Positions 1-9,128 are shown, counted from the first letter of the stretch. The stretch: 64,000 bases of DNA from Campylobacter subantarcticus LMG 24377 (GCF_000816305.1 NZ_CP007773.1:868001-932000); one strand, 5' to 3'. Program-made: numbers and translations. Notes: generated by a model not told the origin, from the letters alone.

Positions 1-809
1 TTGGAGGGGTTTTAGCTAAAGATATTTTTGATGCTTTGTTAAAACTAGGACATTCTAGTTTGATTAAAGGATTTTTAAATCCTGATACTAGTGTAAGTTT
101 AAAAAAATACAAAAAACAAAGTTATCAATTGGGTTTGTTTGATGATATTGAAGAGTTAGCTTCTCCATCAAGATTTAATTTAGAAAGTGAGTTTAACACC
201 CACCCTATTTTAAGCCTGCCTAAGATCAATGAATTTTGCGCAAAAAATCTTGAAAAAATTTATCTTTTTATAAAAAAAGCTAGTGAATGTAAGGTTTCAA
301 GCCAGCTTGTAAATTTGATTTTAGAAAATGATTATTTTAAAGAAATTTGTGATATTTTAGCAACCAAGCGAGCGACTAATAAAAATTCTAATGTTGATTT
401 AAATAAAAAAAGTGAAATTTTAGAAAAAATCAATGCAAAAATGTTTGTATTAAAAGAATTAGCTAAAAATTATAGTGATAATTACAAATACTACAACTTT
501 CTCACCCTTGGTGCTAGTGAAATGAGTAGTGGAAGCGGGGTTAATCTTTTAAGTATTCATGCTAGCAAGGGGCTTGAATTTGAGCTTGTATTTGTTATAG
601 ATCTTGCGCAAGGAAGATTTCCTAACCAAAAACTCATGAGCATGGGTGGAAGCTTAGAAGAAGAACGAAGGCTTTTTTATGTTGCGGTTACTAGAGCTAA
701 AGATACTTTATACTTAAGCTATGCAAAATACGATAAGATAAAAAAAAGCAATTATCAGCCTTCATGTTTTCTAATCGAAGCAGGTATGTGTAAAGAAGAA
801 AAAAAATAA
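1..809 (+). CDS. UvrD/Rep-family ATP-dependent DNA helicase, C-terminal part (5' end outside window)
   Basis: The frame is already open at base 3, so this is the last ~269 residues of a longer protein. Superfamily 1A helicase motifs near the C-terminus are clear: LLSIHASKGLEFELVFVIDL (motif V region) and EEERRLFYVAVTRAK (motif VI, arginine finger). These belong to the 2B/2A domains that couple ATP hydrolysis to 3'-5' unwinding. The Walker A domain would lie upstream. tpx follows 55 bases downstream with its own promoter-like region. In C. jejuni a rep/uvrD-like gene also lies close to tpx. The family is certain; whether it is UvrD, Rep or PcrA cannot be decided from this fragment. Confidence 0.85.
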   Translation, partial: GGVLAKDIFDALLKLGHSSLIKGFLNPDTSVSLKKYKKQSYQLGLFDDIEELASPSRFNLESEFNTHPILSLPKINEFCAKNLEKIYLFIKKASECKVSSQLVNLILENDYFKEICDILATKRATNKNSNVDLNKKSEILEKINAKMFVLKELAKNYSDNYKYYNFLTLGASEMSSGSGVNLLSIHASKGLEFELVFVIDLAQGRFPNQKLMSMGGSLEEERRLFYVAVTRAKDTLYLSYAKYDKIKKSNYQPSCFLIEAGMCKEEKK

Positions 810-826
810 GACTTTATTAATCTTTT

Positions 827-850
827 TATATTATGATTAATATAAATCAT
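827..850 (+). promoter_or_regulatory. tpx promoter -10 and overlapping dyad
   Basis: TATATT at 827-832 is a plausible -10 box. It abuts an imperfect dyad, ATGATT (833-838) and AATCAT (845-850) separated by six bases, just before the ribosome binding site AAGGAG. A dyad at the start site of a peroxidase gene suggests an operator, for example for a Fur/PerR-type repressor, but the repressor is not identified. Confidence 0.35.
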
Positions 851-864
851 TTAAGGAGAAAAAA

Positions 865-1389
865 ATGAATAGCGTATTATTCAAAGGAAATAAAGTAAGT
901 TTAAAAGGAAATAATGTTCAAGTTGGAGATATGGCGCCAAACATTACTCTAAAAGCCAAAGATCTTTCAGGTGTTGAAATCGCTCCAAAAGGTAAAACTC
1001 AAATCATTATCAGCGTACCAAGCCTTGATACTCCAGTATGTGCTACTGAAGCTAGAGAATTTAATAAAAAAGCAGCAGCAAGTGGTGCTGAAGTAATCGT
1101 AGTAAGTATGGATTTACCATTTGCTATGGGTCGTTTTTGTTTAACCGAAGGTATTGACAATCTAACCGTTGCAAGTGATTTTGTTTCTAAAGAATTTGGT
1201 GAGAAATACGGTGTTTTAATGGCAGATGGTCCGCTTGAGGGAATTCTAGCTAGAGCTGTATTTGTGGTAAAAGATGGTGTGGTTGTATATAAAGAACTTG
1301 TAAATGAAGTTACTGAATTACCAAATATGCAAGCTTTAGAAAACTTTTTTAACCAAAGTTGTGGATGCGGCGGTTGTGGTTGCCACTAA
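865..1389 (+). CDS. tpx: Thiol peroxidase Tpx (atypical 2-Cys peroxiredoxin)
   Basis: Periplasmic-type thiol peroxidase that reduces H2O2 and alkyl peroxides with thioredoxin as donor. The family signature SVPSLDTPVCATEAREFN contains the peroxidatic cysteine, and the resolving cysteine lies in MGRFCLTEGI. Start ATG follows a strong AAGGAGAAAA site. The protein is 174 residues, somewhat longer than the usual ~165, because of a terminal Cys/Gly-rich tail (SCGCGGCGCH) beyond the fold. It is followed by a hairpin terminator at 1392-1419. The upstream dyad suggests peroxide- or metal-responsive control, which is inference. Confidence 0.95.
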   Translation: MNSVLFKGNKVSLKGNNVQVGDMAPNITLKAKDLSGVEIAPKGKTQIIISVPSLDTPVCATEAREFNKKAAASGAEVIVVSMDLPFAMGRFCLTEGIDNLTVASDFVSKEFGEKYGVLMADGPLEGILARAVFVVKDGVVVYKELVNEVTELPNMQALENFFNQSCGCGGCGCH

Positions 1390-1391
1390 AA

Positions 1392-1419
1392 TTTAAAAGC
1401 CTGTAAAAAGGCTTTTAAA
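1392..1419. terminator. Hairpin terminator between tpx and msrA
   Basis: TTTAAAAGCC (1392-1401) pairs perfectly with GGCTTTTAAA (1410-1419) around an eight-base loop. It lies between convergent tpx and msrA and could serve both strands. Confidence 0.65.
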
Positions 1420-1457
1420 ACTACCTATAAAATCATTTATTTTTTATATGCAAGTTT

Positions 1458-1946
1458 TTATTTTTTTAATTTTAGGTTCAATGACAAATCGACAATAAGC
1501 CTGATCAGGATTGTTTTTAAATATTTTTGATGATAATCTTCACCTTTGTAATATTTTTTTGCTTTCAAAACCTGTGTCACTAAGGTTTTTTTATAGTTTT
1601 GTTGTGCTTTTTGCAAAAAGTCACTAATGATTTTTAACTGTGTTTCATCTTGGTAAAAGATGACTAAACGATACTGAATTCCCTCATCCGCTCCTTGTTT
1701 ATCAATACTTGTAGGATCATGCATTTTTAGAAAAGCTTCTAAAATTTTTTCTAGTGTAATTTCTTTTTGATCATATACTATTTTAGTGATTTCTATATTT
1801 CCATCGCCATTTACTACACTTTCATAGCTTGGGTTTAGCTTGCCACCCATATAACCTACTTCTGTATACACTACACCCTTAATCTCATCAAATACAGCTT
1901 GCGTACACCAAAAACAACCCGCACCTAAAATGATTTCACTGTACAA
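1458..1946 (-). CDS. msrA: Peptide methionine sulfoxide reductase MsrA
   Basis: Repairs methionine-S-sulfoxide in oxidised proteins. The catalytic motif is GAGCFWC (Cys11) near the N-terminus, followed by VGYMGG and the HDPTSIDKQGADEGIQYR stretch typical of the family. Length 162 residues is normal. The start is TTG at 1946, preceded at proper spacing by AAAGGTGG; there is no better ATG before the catalytic motif. It is the last gene of the leftward hypF-hypA run, 9 bases after hypA, so it is probably co-transcribed, although it is not a hydrogenase gene. Confidence 0.92.
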   Translation of the reverse strand: MYSEIILGAGCFWCTQAVFDEIKGVVYTEVGYMGGKLNPSYESVVNGDGNIEITKIVYDQKEITLEKILEAFLKMHDPTSIDKQGADEGIQYRLVIFYQDETQLKIISDFLQKAQQNYKKTLVTQVLKAKKYYKGEDYHQKYLKTILIRLIVDLSLNLKLKK

Positions 1947-1955
1947 ATACCACCT

Positions 1956-2303
1956 TTATTTCCCATCTTCTTTTAATACAAGTTGCATAAGATAAAGCTC
2001 CTCTCCATCGATAATTTTTAAATTCTTATCTTCGCATTTTGGACACCAAAAGATATTATTTTCAAGCACCCCGCTAAAATGGCATTTTTGACACTCCACT
2101 ACCACCTCTTGAAGATGCATGATAAATTTGGCATTTTTACACAAGGGGCTATTTTCCTTAAATGTCTTAAAGCTTCTTTGTAAAAGTGCAGCTTCAACAC
2201 CGCTTAAGCGCCCTATTTTTACATGTACTTCTTCGACTATTTTGCCCTGGGCATATTCTTCACAAAGTTCTAGTAAAGATTCTGTAATACTTAACTCATG
2301 CAT
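1956..2303 (-). CDS. hypA: Hydrogenase nickel-insertion accessory protein HypA
   Basis: Delivers nickel with HypB to the [NiFe]-hydrogenase large subunit, and in epsilonproteobacteria sometimes to other Ni enzymes. The N-terminus MHELSIT supplies the Ni-binding Met1-His2, and the zinc site is CQKC-x(n)-CPKC. The start is ATG at 2303, overlapping the hypE stop as TAATG; a TTG two codons earlier would bury the required terminal Met-His and is rejected. The ~115-residue length is typical. Confidence 0.95.
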   Translation of the reverse strand: MHELSITESLLELCEEYAQGKIVEEVHVKIGRLSGVEAALLQRSFKTFKENSPLCKNAKFIMHLQEVVVECQKCHFSGVLENNIFWCPKCEDKNLKIIDGEELYLMQLVLKEDGK

Positions 2304-3274
2304 TAGCAAATTCTTGGTAAAAGTTCACCTTTTGGAGCTTCTAAAATACGCTTTGCTCCATAGGCATTTTCTAAAATCACCCTTGCTTTTTCATTAGCTG
2401 TGATTTTACCTATAATAGCTGCATTGGCATTAAACTTTTTTAAGATTTCTAATGCTTTTTGTTCATCTTTTTGCTCTACACATAGTATAAAGGTTCCTTC
2501 ATTAGCAAGTTCATAAGGTTCATATCCAAAAAGCTCGCAAACTCCTAAAACTTCATTGCAAACTGGAATTTTTTCTTCATATACCATAAGTTCTAAATTA
2601 CTCAACTTGGCCCATTCATTTAACACCGCGCTAAGTCCACCACGCGTTGCATCACGCATTGCTTTGATTTTTATATCAGCTTCTAAAAGCGCTAAAACTT
2701 CTTCTTTTAAGCTTTTACAATCACTGTTAATATTTGCTTCTAGATTATTTCTTTCAACCAAAACCGCACAACCATGTGCTCCTATATCTCTAGAAACTAG
2801 TATACTACAACCACTTTTTATGTCTTTGGTGTTGATTTTTTGTATGTTTTTTCCTATACAAGAAGTGTTGATGTATATCGCATCGCCTTTATTTTTAGGA
2901 ACAACTTTAGTATCCCCGCAAACTAGTTTTACTCCCGCTTTATCGCATTCTTCTTTTATAGATTTGAGTATAATTTTTAACTTTTCTATCTCAAAACCCT
3001 CTTCTAAAATCAAAGCTAAAGAAAGATATAAAGGCTTAGCTCCCACCATCAAAATATCATTAACACTACCACAAACTGCAAGCTTTCCTATGTTTACATT
3101 TTTTAAAAAAATAGGATTTAAAACAAAAGAATCGGTGCTAAAAGCCAAATCATCTAAAATAGCAGCGTCATTTGCCTCTTTTAAAACATCATTTTCAAAA
3201 ATAGAAAAAATTTCATTTATCAAAGCATTCATTTCTTCGCCACCGCCGCCATGAGCTAAAGTAATTTGCTTCAT
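2303..3274 (-). CDS. hypE: Hydrogenase maturation protein HypE (thiocarbamate dehydratase)
   Basis: HypE accepts the carbamoyl group from HypF on its C-terminal cysteine and dehydrates it to the thiocyanate that gives the active-site CN ligands. The N-terminus MKQITLAHGGGGEEM, AIR-synthase-like repeats and the C-terminal PRIC with the acceptor cysteine are all present. An upstream in-frame extension to 3325 lacks homology, so the ATG at 3274 is chosen. It follows hypD directly and is coupled to hypA. Confidence 0.96.
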   Translation of the reverse strand: MKQITLAHGGGGEEMNALINEIFSIFENDVLKEANDAAILDDLAFSTDSFVLNPIFLKNVNIGKLAVCGSVNDILMVGAKPLYLSLALILEEGFEIEKLKIILKSIKEECDKAGVKLVCGDTKVVPKNKGDAIYINTSCIGKNIQKINTKDIKSGCSILVSRDIGAHGCAVLVERNNLEANINSDCKSLKEEVLALLEADIKIKAMRDATRGGLSAVLNEWAKLSNLELMVYEEKIPVCNEVLGVCELFGYEPYELANEGTFILCVEQKDEQKALEILKKFNANAAIIGKITANEKARVILENAYGAKRILEAPKGELLPRIC

Positions 3275-3275
3275 T

Positions 3276-4367
3276 TTATGCCTTATCTTGATAATATTTA
3301 TAATAAGCCGCACACGCTCCTTCACTAGAAACCATACAGCTACCTATAGGATTTTTTGGAGTGCAAGCTTTTGCAAACACCTTACAATCATAAGGCTTAG
3401 CTAAGCCTCTTAAAATTTGACCACAAATACAAGCCTTACTTTCATCTTTACTTTGTACTTTACAATCAAACACTTTGCTAGCATCTAAGTGTGCAAATTC
3501 ATCTTTTAAACAAAGTCCACCATTTGGGATCACTCCAAGACCTCTAAATTCAAAATCACAAGGTTTAAAGTATTTTTCTACTAAAGCTTTGGCTTTTAAA
3601 TTTCCCTCTTTGCTAACTACTCTGTAATATTCATTATAAACTTCAAAAGTATTTGCATTCATTTGCTCTACTATATTTAACACGCTAAGCATTATATCAA
3701 CCGGTTCAAAACCACTCACTGCTATAGGGGTTTTATATTTTTTAGCAATAGGTTCATAAATGTTTGATCCTGTGATAACGCTTACATGGGAAGGTCCTAA
3801 AAAGGCGTCAATTTTTACATTTTTATCTTGCATGATAGCTTCTACCGCGGGCGGAACTAACACATGATTGATATGAAAAAATAAATTTTTTAAATTTAAA
3901 GCTATGCTTTTTTCTAAGATTACTCCGCTCATAGGTGTGGTTGTCTCAAAACCTATGGCAAAAAATATCACATTTTTTTCAGGATTTTTTAAAGCAATAT
4001 CCACCACATCTAAAGGGGTGTAAAGTGCTCTAATATCTGCTCCTTTGGCTCTAAGATCGATTAAACTCTCATGACTTCCTGGCACTTTTAACATATCACC
4101 TAAGACGCAAAAAATAGTACTAGGCATACTTGCAAGCTTTAAAGCTACATCTATGCGTTCTCTTGGCATGACACACACAGGGCAACCTGGTCCATGTATA
4201 AAATTGATTGCTTTAGGTAGCAAATCAATCAAACCAAATTTCATAATACTATGAGTATGTCCCCCACAAATCTCCATAATATTAATAGGCTTGGTAATCT
4301 TAGAAGCGATAAGTTCTTTTAGGGCTAAAATCCTTTCTTTATCTCTAAAATCATTAATTAAATCCAT
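3276..4367 (-). CDS. hypD: Hydrogenase maturation protein HypD
   Basis: Iron-sulfur scaffold that with HypC assembles the Fe(CN)2CO unit. Family motifs are visible: EICGGHTHSIMKFG, HGPGCPVCVMP, GFETTTP, SGFEPVDI and the cysteine-rich C-terminus CICGQILRG...CTPKNPIGSCMVSSEGACAAYYKY that binds the 4Fe-4S cluster. The 363-residue length matches the family. The start overlaps the end of hypC by 14 bases, a translational-coupling arrangement. Confidence 0.97.
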   Translation of the reverse strand: MDLINDFRDKERILALKELIASKITKPINIMEICGGHTHSIMKFGLIDLLPKAINFIHGPGCPVCVMPRERIDVALKLASMPSTIFCVLGDMLKVPGSHESLIDLRAKGADIRALYTPLDVVDIALKNPEKNVIFFAIGFETTTPMSGVILEKSIALNLKNLFFHINHVLVPPAVEAIMQDKNVKIDAFLGPSHVSVITGSNIYEPIAKKYKTPIAVSGFEPVDIMLSVLNIVEQMNANTFEVYNEYYRVVSKEGNLKAKALVEKYFKPCDFEFRGLGVIPNGGLCLKDEFAHLDASKVFDCKVQSKDESKACICGQILRGLAKPYDCKVFAKACTPKNPIGSCMVSSEGACAAYYKYYQDKA

Positions 4368-4635
4368 GTTTTAATCCCATATTGCCTTCATTTTCATCGA
4401 TTTGTCCATTTTGCATTTTTTCTGCTATATCTGTATAAATTTTTAAACTTTCTTGTGCAGCTTGCGTATCAATTTTTTCCATAGCAAAACCCACATGTAT
4501 TAGCACATAATCACCTACTTTTAAAGGTTCGCTTATCAAATCCAAACTTACTCTTCTTTTAACTCCTAAGGTCTCGACTATAGCTGAATTTAATTCATCG
4601 ATTTCTAAAATTTTAGAAGGTATTGAAAGGCACAT
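4354..4635 (-). CDS. hypC: Hydrogenase assembly chaperone HypC
   Basis: Small chaperone that binds HypD and the hydrogenase large-subunit precursor. MCLSIPSKI at the N-terminus gives the essential Cys2, exposed after Met removal. The start at 4635 overlaps the hypB stop; an ORF extension to 4674 would destroy the Cys2 N-terminus and is rejected. About 93 residues. The central GDYVLIHVGFAMEKID is diagnostic. Confidence 0.95.
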   Translation of the reverse strand: MCLSIPSKILEIDELNSAIVETLGVKRRVSLDLISEPLKVGDYVLIHVGFAMEKIDTQAAQESLKIYTDIAEKMQNGQIDENEGNMGLKHGFN

Positions 4636-5369
4636 TAATGAAGCTCCTTTTTCATTTTCAAGTAATTCAACCAAAGATCAAAACCTGTTTTTGTTTTACT
4701 ATCTAAGATCATGATGTCGATTTTAGGATTTAATCTTTTAGCTGCCATGGAAGCAGCTTTAAAATCAAAGTCAAAGTGTTGAGCTAAATCTGCTTTGGTT
4801 ATAACTAGCAAATCTGCTTTTCTAAACATCACTGGATATTTTTCTACCTTATCGCTACCTTCTGTAACTGAAAGCAAAACTACATTTAAATGCTCACCCA
4901 AATCATAGCTTGCAGGGCATACCAAATTTCCTACATTTTCGATAAAAACTATATCAAGTTCACTAAGTTTAAAATGATGTAAAGCATCATGTACCATAAA
5001 AGCATCTAAATGGCAAGTTTGCCCTGTGGTAATTTGATGAGCTAAGCCCCCTGCTTTGATAATGCGGTTTGCATCGTTATTGGTTTCTAAATCTCCTTCA
5101 ACTACAGCTATTTTTAAGCCATCTTTTAAATTTTTTATCGTTTCTTCTAAAAGTGTTGTCTTTCCACTACCTGGAGAACTCATTAAGTTAATACAAAGTG
5201 TGCCATGTTCGTTAAAATGTTCTCTATTATGTGAGGCTTGATGGTCATTTTTTGATAAAATTTTACTAATAACATGAATAGTTTTTTCCTCTTTTAAAGC
5301 TGGATTTTCATGATGGTGATCATGGTTATGATCATGTCCATTGATAGAACAGCCACAGTCTTTACACAT
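4635..5369 (-). CDS. hypB: Hydrogenase nickel incorporation GTPase HypB
   Basis: SIMIBI GTPase that inserts nickel. The N-terminus starts MCKDCGCSI, a metal-binding CxxCGC motif, followed by a short His-rich stretch (GHDHNHDHHHE) that could store nickel. Walker A GSPGSGKTTLLEE lies near residue 65, with EGDLETNNDANRI and ENVGNLVCPASYDLGE downstream. 244 residues. It heads the tightly overlapping hypBCDEA run and lies 65 bases after hypF. Confidence 0.97.
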   Translation of the reverse strand: MCKDCGCSINGHDHNHDHHHENPALKEEKTIHVISKILSKNDHQASHNREHFNEHGTLCINLMSSPGSGKTTLLEETIKNLKDGLKIAVVEGDLETNNDANRIIKAGGLAHQITTGQTCHLDAFMVHDALHHFKLSELDIVFIENVGNLVCPASYDLGEHLNVVLLSVTEGSDKVEKYPVMFRKADLLVITKADLAQHFDFDFKAASMAAKRLNPKIDIMILDSKTKTGFDLWLNYLKMKKELH

Positions 5370-5434
5370 AAGATATCCTTTTTATATTTTTTGTTTATTT
5401 TATATAAAAAAGTATTAAAAAAATATGAGTTTGA

Positions 5435-7633
5435 TTAAGTTTTTAATGATAAATAATGCACAAGCTGCCCAAGCGCAATGGAGCTATCATTGCAAGGATA
5501 TTGTAAAGAAGTTTTATAAGAGAAATTTTTTTGAGATAATACCATATGAAGTGTTTTATTTTGAAATACCCCGCCACATAAAATCACTTCTTCTTTGAAA
5601 TTTTTTGAGTATTCTATGATCAAATTTGCAATAGCATTGATCAATCCTGTGCTAATTTTAACCTTGTCTTGATCTTTTAAAGCTTGCAAAAAAGCATTTT
5701 TAAAACATATTTCATTATCTTTGATGTCAAATTTATAGCTATAATCAAGGTTTTGATTGTAGTATTTTTCCATCAAAAGCCCAATTTGTGCTTCATAGTC
5801 TAGTTTTTCTTGATTAAAGGCAATTGCTCCAAAAGCATCGATAATTCTACCAAGAGAACTCGTATATAAAGAGCTTTGAGTGTGAATTTTTTTAAGATTA
5901 TTTAATTTTACTTGAGAAAATTTAGCTAAAAACTCGCTAGCTTTGCTTTCTAAATTAAAATCAAAAATCAAAGCCAAAGCTAAATTTGCGATATTTTTAA
6001 TATCAGCATTAATTAATTTGAAATTTTTAAAATGGTTTAATCTGGTGTAATCTCTTAGATTTGCCCTAAAAATCTCTCCACCCCAAATTTTACCATCATC
6101 TCCATAGCCTGTACCATCAAATACAAAAGCTAAAACGTCATTTTTGTAAATTTTATATTCAAATAAACATGCACACAAGTGTGCATAATGATGCTGTATC
6201 ATAAATTTTTCATCATGACTTATTTCTTTTACATAAGCAAAATGCGGGTGTTTATCACACAAAATTTGATCAAAACTTACCCCATATGCCTTTTGAAAAA
6301 AGTGTAAAATTTTCAAAAATCTTTCTTGGATATCTAAATTTTTCATATCGCCTATATAAGGAGAAATGAAAATTTGATCCTTAAAAAAGCACGCAAATTC
6401 GTTTTTTAATTCACTTCCTAAGGCAAGGATATTTTCTTTAGAATTAAAAATATTTTTAGTATTAATATAAAGTGGATTTAAACCTCTTGAAGTTCTTAAA
6501 AACATTACCTTATCGTTAATAACTTGAGCAATACTATCATCACTTGAGTTTTGTATTTGCCTATCATAGTCAAGATAAAAATCAAACACATCGCTAAGCT
6601 GTTCTAAAAGTTTTGTTTCTTCATAGATAATACTTTGCGAGCTTAAATTGGCACTCGTTGCAATGATAGGTTTTTTAAAATGTTCAAAAAGCATTAAATG
6701 CGTCCCCATGTAAGCTAACATAATGCCTATTTTATCGGTATCAGGTGCCAATATTTGATGGATATTTTTACTATTTAAAATCACAATAGGTTTTAAATTT
6801 GAAGTGAGAAGCTTTGCTTCAAATTTATTAATAAAAGCTAACTTTTGAGCCATATCAAGATCTTTCACCATAATAGCAAAAGGCTTCTTAGGGCGGTTTT
6901 TGCGTTTTCTAAGTTCTATGATGGTGTTTTCGTTTGTACTATCACAAATTAAGTGAAATCCTCCCATGCCTTTAAAAGCTATGATTTTACCTTGCTCTAA
7001 AAACTTTGCAAGCAGGATAAAAGCTTCTTCATCTTGAGCTAAAATATTTTGGTTTTTATCTTTTAAAAAGATTGTAATTTTACATTTTGGACACGAAAGA
7101 GGCTGGGTATGAAAGCGACGATTAGTTGGGTCTTTGTATTCACTTTGGCAAAAAGCACACATGTTAAATTGTTCCATAGTGGTATTAGCTCTATCATAAG
7201 GAAGTTGTTTAATGATAGAAAATCTTGGCCCACAATTTGTGCAAGTGATGAAAGGGTATTTAAAACGAGGATTTTTCTCATCATAAAATTCTTCATAGCA
7301 GTCTTTACAAAGAGCAAAATCACTTAAAATAGGACTAAATTTTTCACCATCTTGTGAATGATTTATAATAAAACTATCGTAATTTTTATTAATTTTTTTA
7401 TCAAAAAAAACAAACTCATCGATTCGTGCTAAAGGTGGCAAATGTAAAAAAAGCTTTTCTTTAAAAGTTAAAACTTCACTTTGATTACATACAAGGATCA
7501 CCACAACGCCCAAGCCATCATTATACACCTCACCTTTTAAGTGTAACTCTTGAGCTATATTAAAAACTAAAGGACGAAAACCAACTCCTTGCACTAGTCC
7601 TTTGATGTGAATTTCATATCCAAAGTGGGACAT
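5435..7633 (-). CDS. hypF: Carbamoyltransferase HypF
   Basis: Makes the carbamoyl group for the hydrogenase CN ligands. Domain order is canonical: N-terminal acylphosphatase (IKGLVQGVGFRP), two zinc fingers (CKDCYEEF, CTNCGPRFS, CAFCQSEY, CPKCK, about residues 110-185), a YrdC-like domain, and a Kae1-like C-terminal domain with HHYAHLCAC, FDGTGYGDDG and LCGGVFQN. 732 residues, full length. The start overlaps the upstream HypF-like gene, and the ATG at 7633 is preferred over a GTG one codon earlier. The start lacks a strong ribosome site and is probably coupled. Confidence 0.95.
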   Translation of the reverse strand: MSHFGYEIHIKGLVQGVGFRPLVFNIAQELHLKGEVYNDGLGVVVILVCNQSEVLTFKEKLFLHLPPLARIDEFVFFDKKINKNYDSFIINHSQDGEKFSPILSDFALCKDCYEEFYDEKNPRFKYPFITCTNCGPRFSIIKQLPYDRANTTMEQFNMCAFCQSEYKDPTNRRFHTQPLSCPKCKITIFLKDKNQNILAQDEEAFILLAKFLEQGKIIAFKGMGGFHLICDSTNENTIIELRKRKNRPKKPFAIMVKDLDMAQKLAFINKFEAKLLTSNLKPIVILNSKNIHQILAPDTDKIGIMLAYMGTHLMLFEHFKKPIIATSANLSSQSIIYEETKLLEQLSDVFDFYLDYDRQIQNSSDDSIAQVINDKVMFLRTSRGLNPLYINTKNIFNSKENILALGSELKNEFACFFKDQIFISPYIGDMKNLDIQERFLKILHFFQKAYGVSFDQILCDKHPHFAYVKEISHDEKFMIQHHYAHLCACLFEYKIYKNDVLAFVFDGTGYGDDGKIWGGEIFRANLRDYTRLNHFKNFKLINADIKNIANLALALIFDFNLESKASEFLAKFSQVKLNNLKKIHTQSSLYTSSLGRIIDAFGAIAFNQEKLDYEAQIGLLMEKYYNQNLDYSYKFDIKDNEICFKNAFLQALKDQDKVKISTGLINAIANLIIEYSKNFKEEVILCGGVFQNKTLHMVLSQKNFSYKTSLQYPCNDSSIALGQLVHYLSLKT

Positions 7634-9128
7634 CACTTAACTTAAAAAAAGGAATATGTTTAAATACATTCTTACTAAGGCTTTTATGCTCAAACAAACT
7701 TCCACTAAGCACTACACAATCTACTTGATTTTTGGCTTTTAAATCATCAAATAAATCTCTTAAAAAATACGCCAAACTCTCAACCACACCTAGTGCTATA
7801 ATTTGATTTTCCACTCCAGCAAGCTTAAAACTCATCACGCTTCTTAAGGTTTTAGTATAATCAAATTCTTTTTGCTCATTAAGCTTAAAGTCTATCCTAA
7901 CACCTTTTGTCATTTTGCTTTCATCTGCTAAAGCCAAAAGCGCCAATGCTGCTTTTTGCATATCTTTATCAAGCTCCAAAACCACGCCTATCATACCAAA
8001 AAGATTAAAAAAACTATTAGTAATATTAAACTCTTTTTGCACTAGAGTAAATTCTTTTTCATAATTAGCTAGTAATCTCTTAGCAATATCATCTTGACTT
8101 ATAGTTTCATAAAACTCATCAAAGCTCTTTGGCAAGGAAAGTTTTAAAAGGTTTAATTCTTTATCAAGTAAAATAACATCATCATAAGTCTTACTAAGCT
8201 CTAAAAGCAAGGGTTTTTTGTCTTTAAAATCAGTCAATATACAAGAAATTCTTGCAAAATTTTTATCTTCTTTTTGAAAAATCAAATTTCTAAATTCAGG
8301 TAAAATATAATCATATCCTTTACACACAAGCAATTCATTTTCTATAAAAGCAACTTCAAAATCATCTTCAAAATGCTCTATTTTTTTGAAATTTAAAAAT
8401 TTCACTCCTTCTTTTTCTAGCTCATAACATATTGCAAATAAAAAAAGATTATCATAAAGTTTGATTTTAAAATACTCTTGTGTTGGTGAGTGGTTTTGCC
8501 TAAAAATAGCATTAAACTTAAGTTTCATTAGAGGTTTTTCAACCCCTGCTAAAATTTTAAATTGCTCATTATTGCATGAAAAAAATGCATTGATATGTTT
8601 TGGATCGCTCGGGATTAAAAAATCATCTAAATTATCATTAAAAATTTCAAAAACATACACTCCTTTTGAATTTTTAAAATATATTTTTTCTTGTTTTTTT
8701 AATCTCTCTAAAGCTTTTTTTAAATTATCATGGAAATTTTCTTTAGTGATTTTTATAAACTCATTTTCTATTTTAAATTCCTCATCTACAAAAACGCCCC
8801 ATTCATTGCTTAAAAGCTCACCTTGGGTGTATGCATTTGCATTTAGTCTAGTTAAAAAACTTCTTTTAGTGAAATTTTTTTCTTTTTTTATAGGTGTGAA
8901 ATCTTCTTCTATAAGCTTTAAATCAAATTTATTCAAAAACACACTATGGCTGATTTTTTCTAAAGTAGTGCAAAATGCTTGAATTTCATCTTTCTCGCCT
9001 TTTACCTTAATGGTGATTTTTTCATCTTTTTGTTCATAGTGATATGTGTAATCTTTAGCATAATAACCAAGTAAATATTCAAAAATGTCATTTTTGGATT
9101 TATAATTAAAAGTAATTTCTAAAAGCAA
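7614..9128 (-). CDS. HypF-like/HydE-like hydrogenase-associated protein
   Basis: 504-residue protein translationally linked to hypF; position corresponds to Cj0621 of C. jejuni. The N-terminal ~75 residues alternate strands and helices like an acylphosphatase fold. The C-terminus has VESLAYFLRDLFDDL...VVLSGSLFEHKSLSKNVFKHIPFF, which parallels the HypF stretch EVILCGGVFQNKTLHMVLSQ. Zinc-finger cysteines and the HYAH metal-binding motif of HypF are absent. It may be a degenerate HypF paralogue acting in hydrogenase assembly, comparable with the HydE protein reported for Helicobacter hydrogenase clusters. Function is inference; linkage to hypF is direct. Confidence 0.6.
   Translation of the reverse strand: MLLEITFNYKSKNDIFEYLLGYYAKDYTYHYEQKDEKITIKVKGEKDEIQAFCTTLEKISHSVFLNKFDLKLIEEDFTPIKKEKNFTKRSFLTRLNANAYTQGELLSNEWGVFVDEEFKIENEFIKITKENFHDNLKKALERLKKQEKIYFKNSKGVYVFEIFNDNLDDFLIPSDPKHINAFFSCNNEQFKILAGVEKPLMKLKFNAIFRQNHSPTQEYFKIKLYDNLFLFAICYELEKEGVKFLNFKKIEHFEDDFEVAFIENELLVCKGYDYILPEFRNLIFQKEDKNFARISCILTDFKDKKPLLLELSKTYDDVILLDKELNLLKLSLPKSFDEFYETISQDDIAKRLLANYEKEFTLVQKEFNITNSFFNLFGMIGVVLELDKDMQKAALALLALADESKMTKGVRIDFKLNEQKEFDYTKTLRSVMSFKLAGVENQIIALGVVESLAYFLRDLFDDLKAKNQVDCVVLSGSLFEHKSLSKNVFKHIPFFKLSDVPLWI

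Noticed and set aside
2556-3254. 232-residue plus-strand ORF opposite hypE
   Set aside because: Ser/Leu/Phe-rich mirror of hypE with no ribosome site or homology.
8461-8982. 173-residue ORF on the plus strand opposite the HypF-like gene
   Set aside because: Shadow of the minus-strand gene: no ribosome site, no recognisable composition and full overlap with a supported gene.
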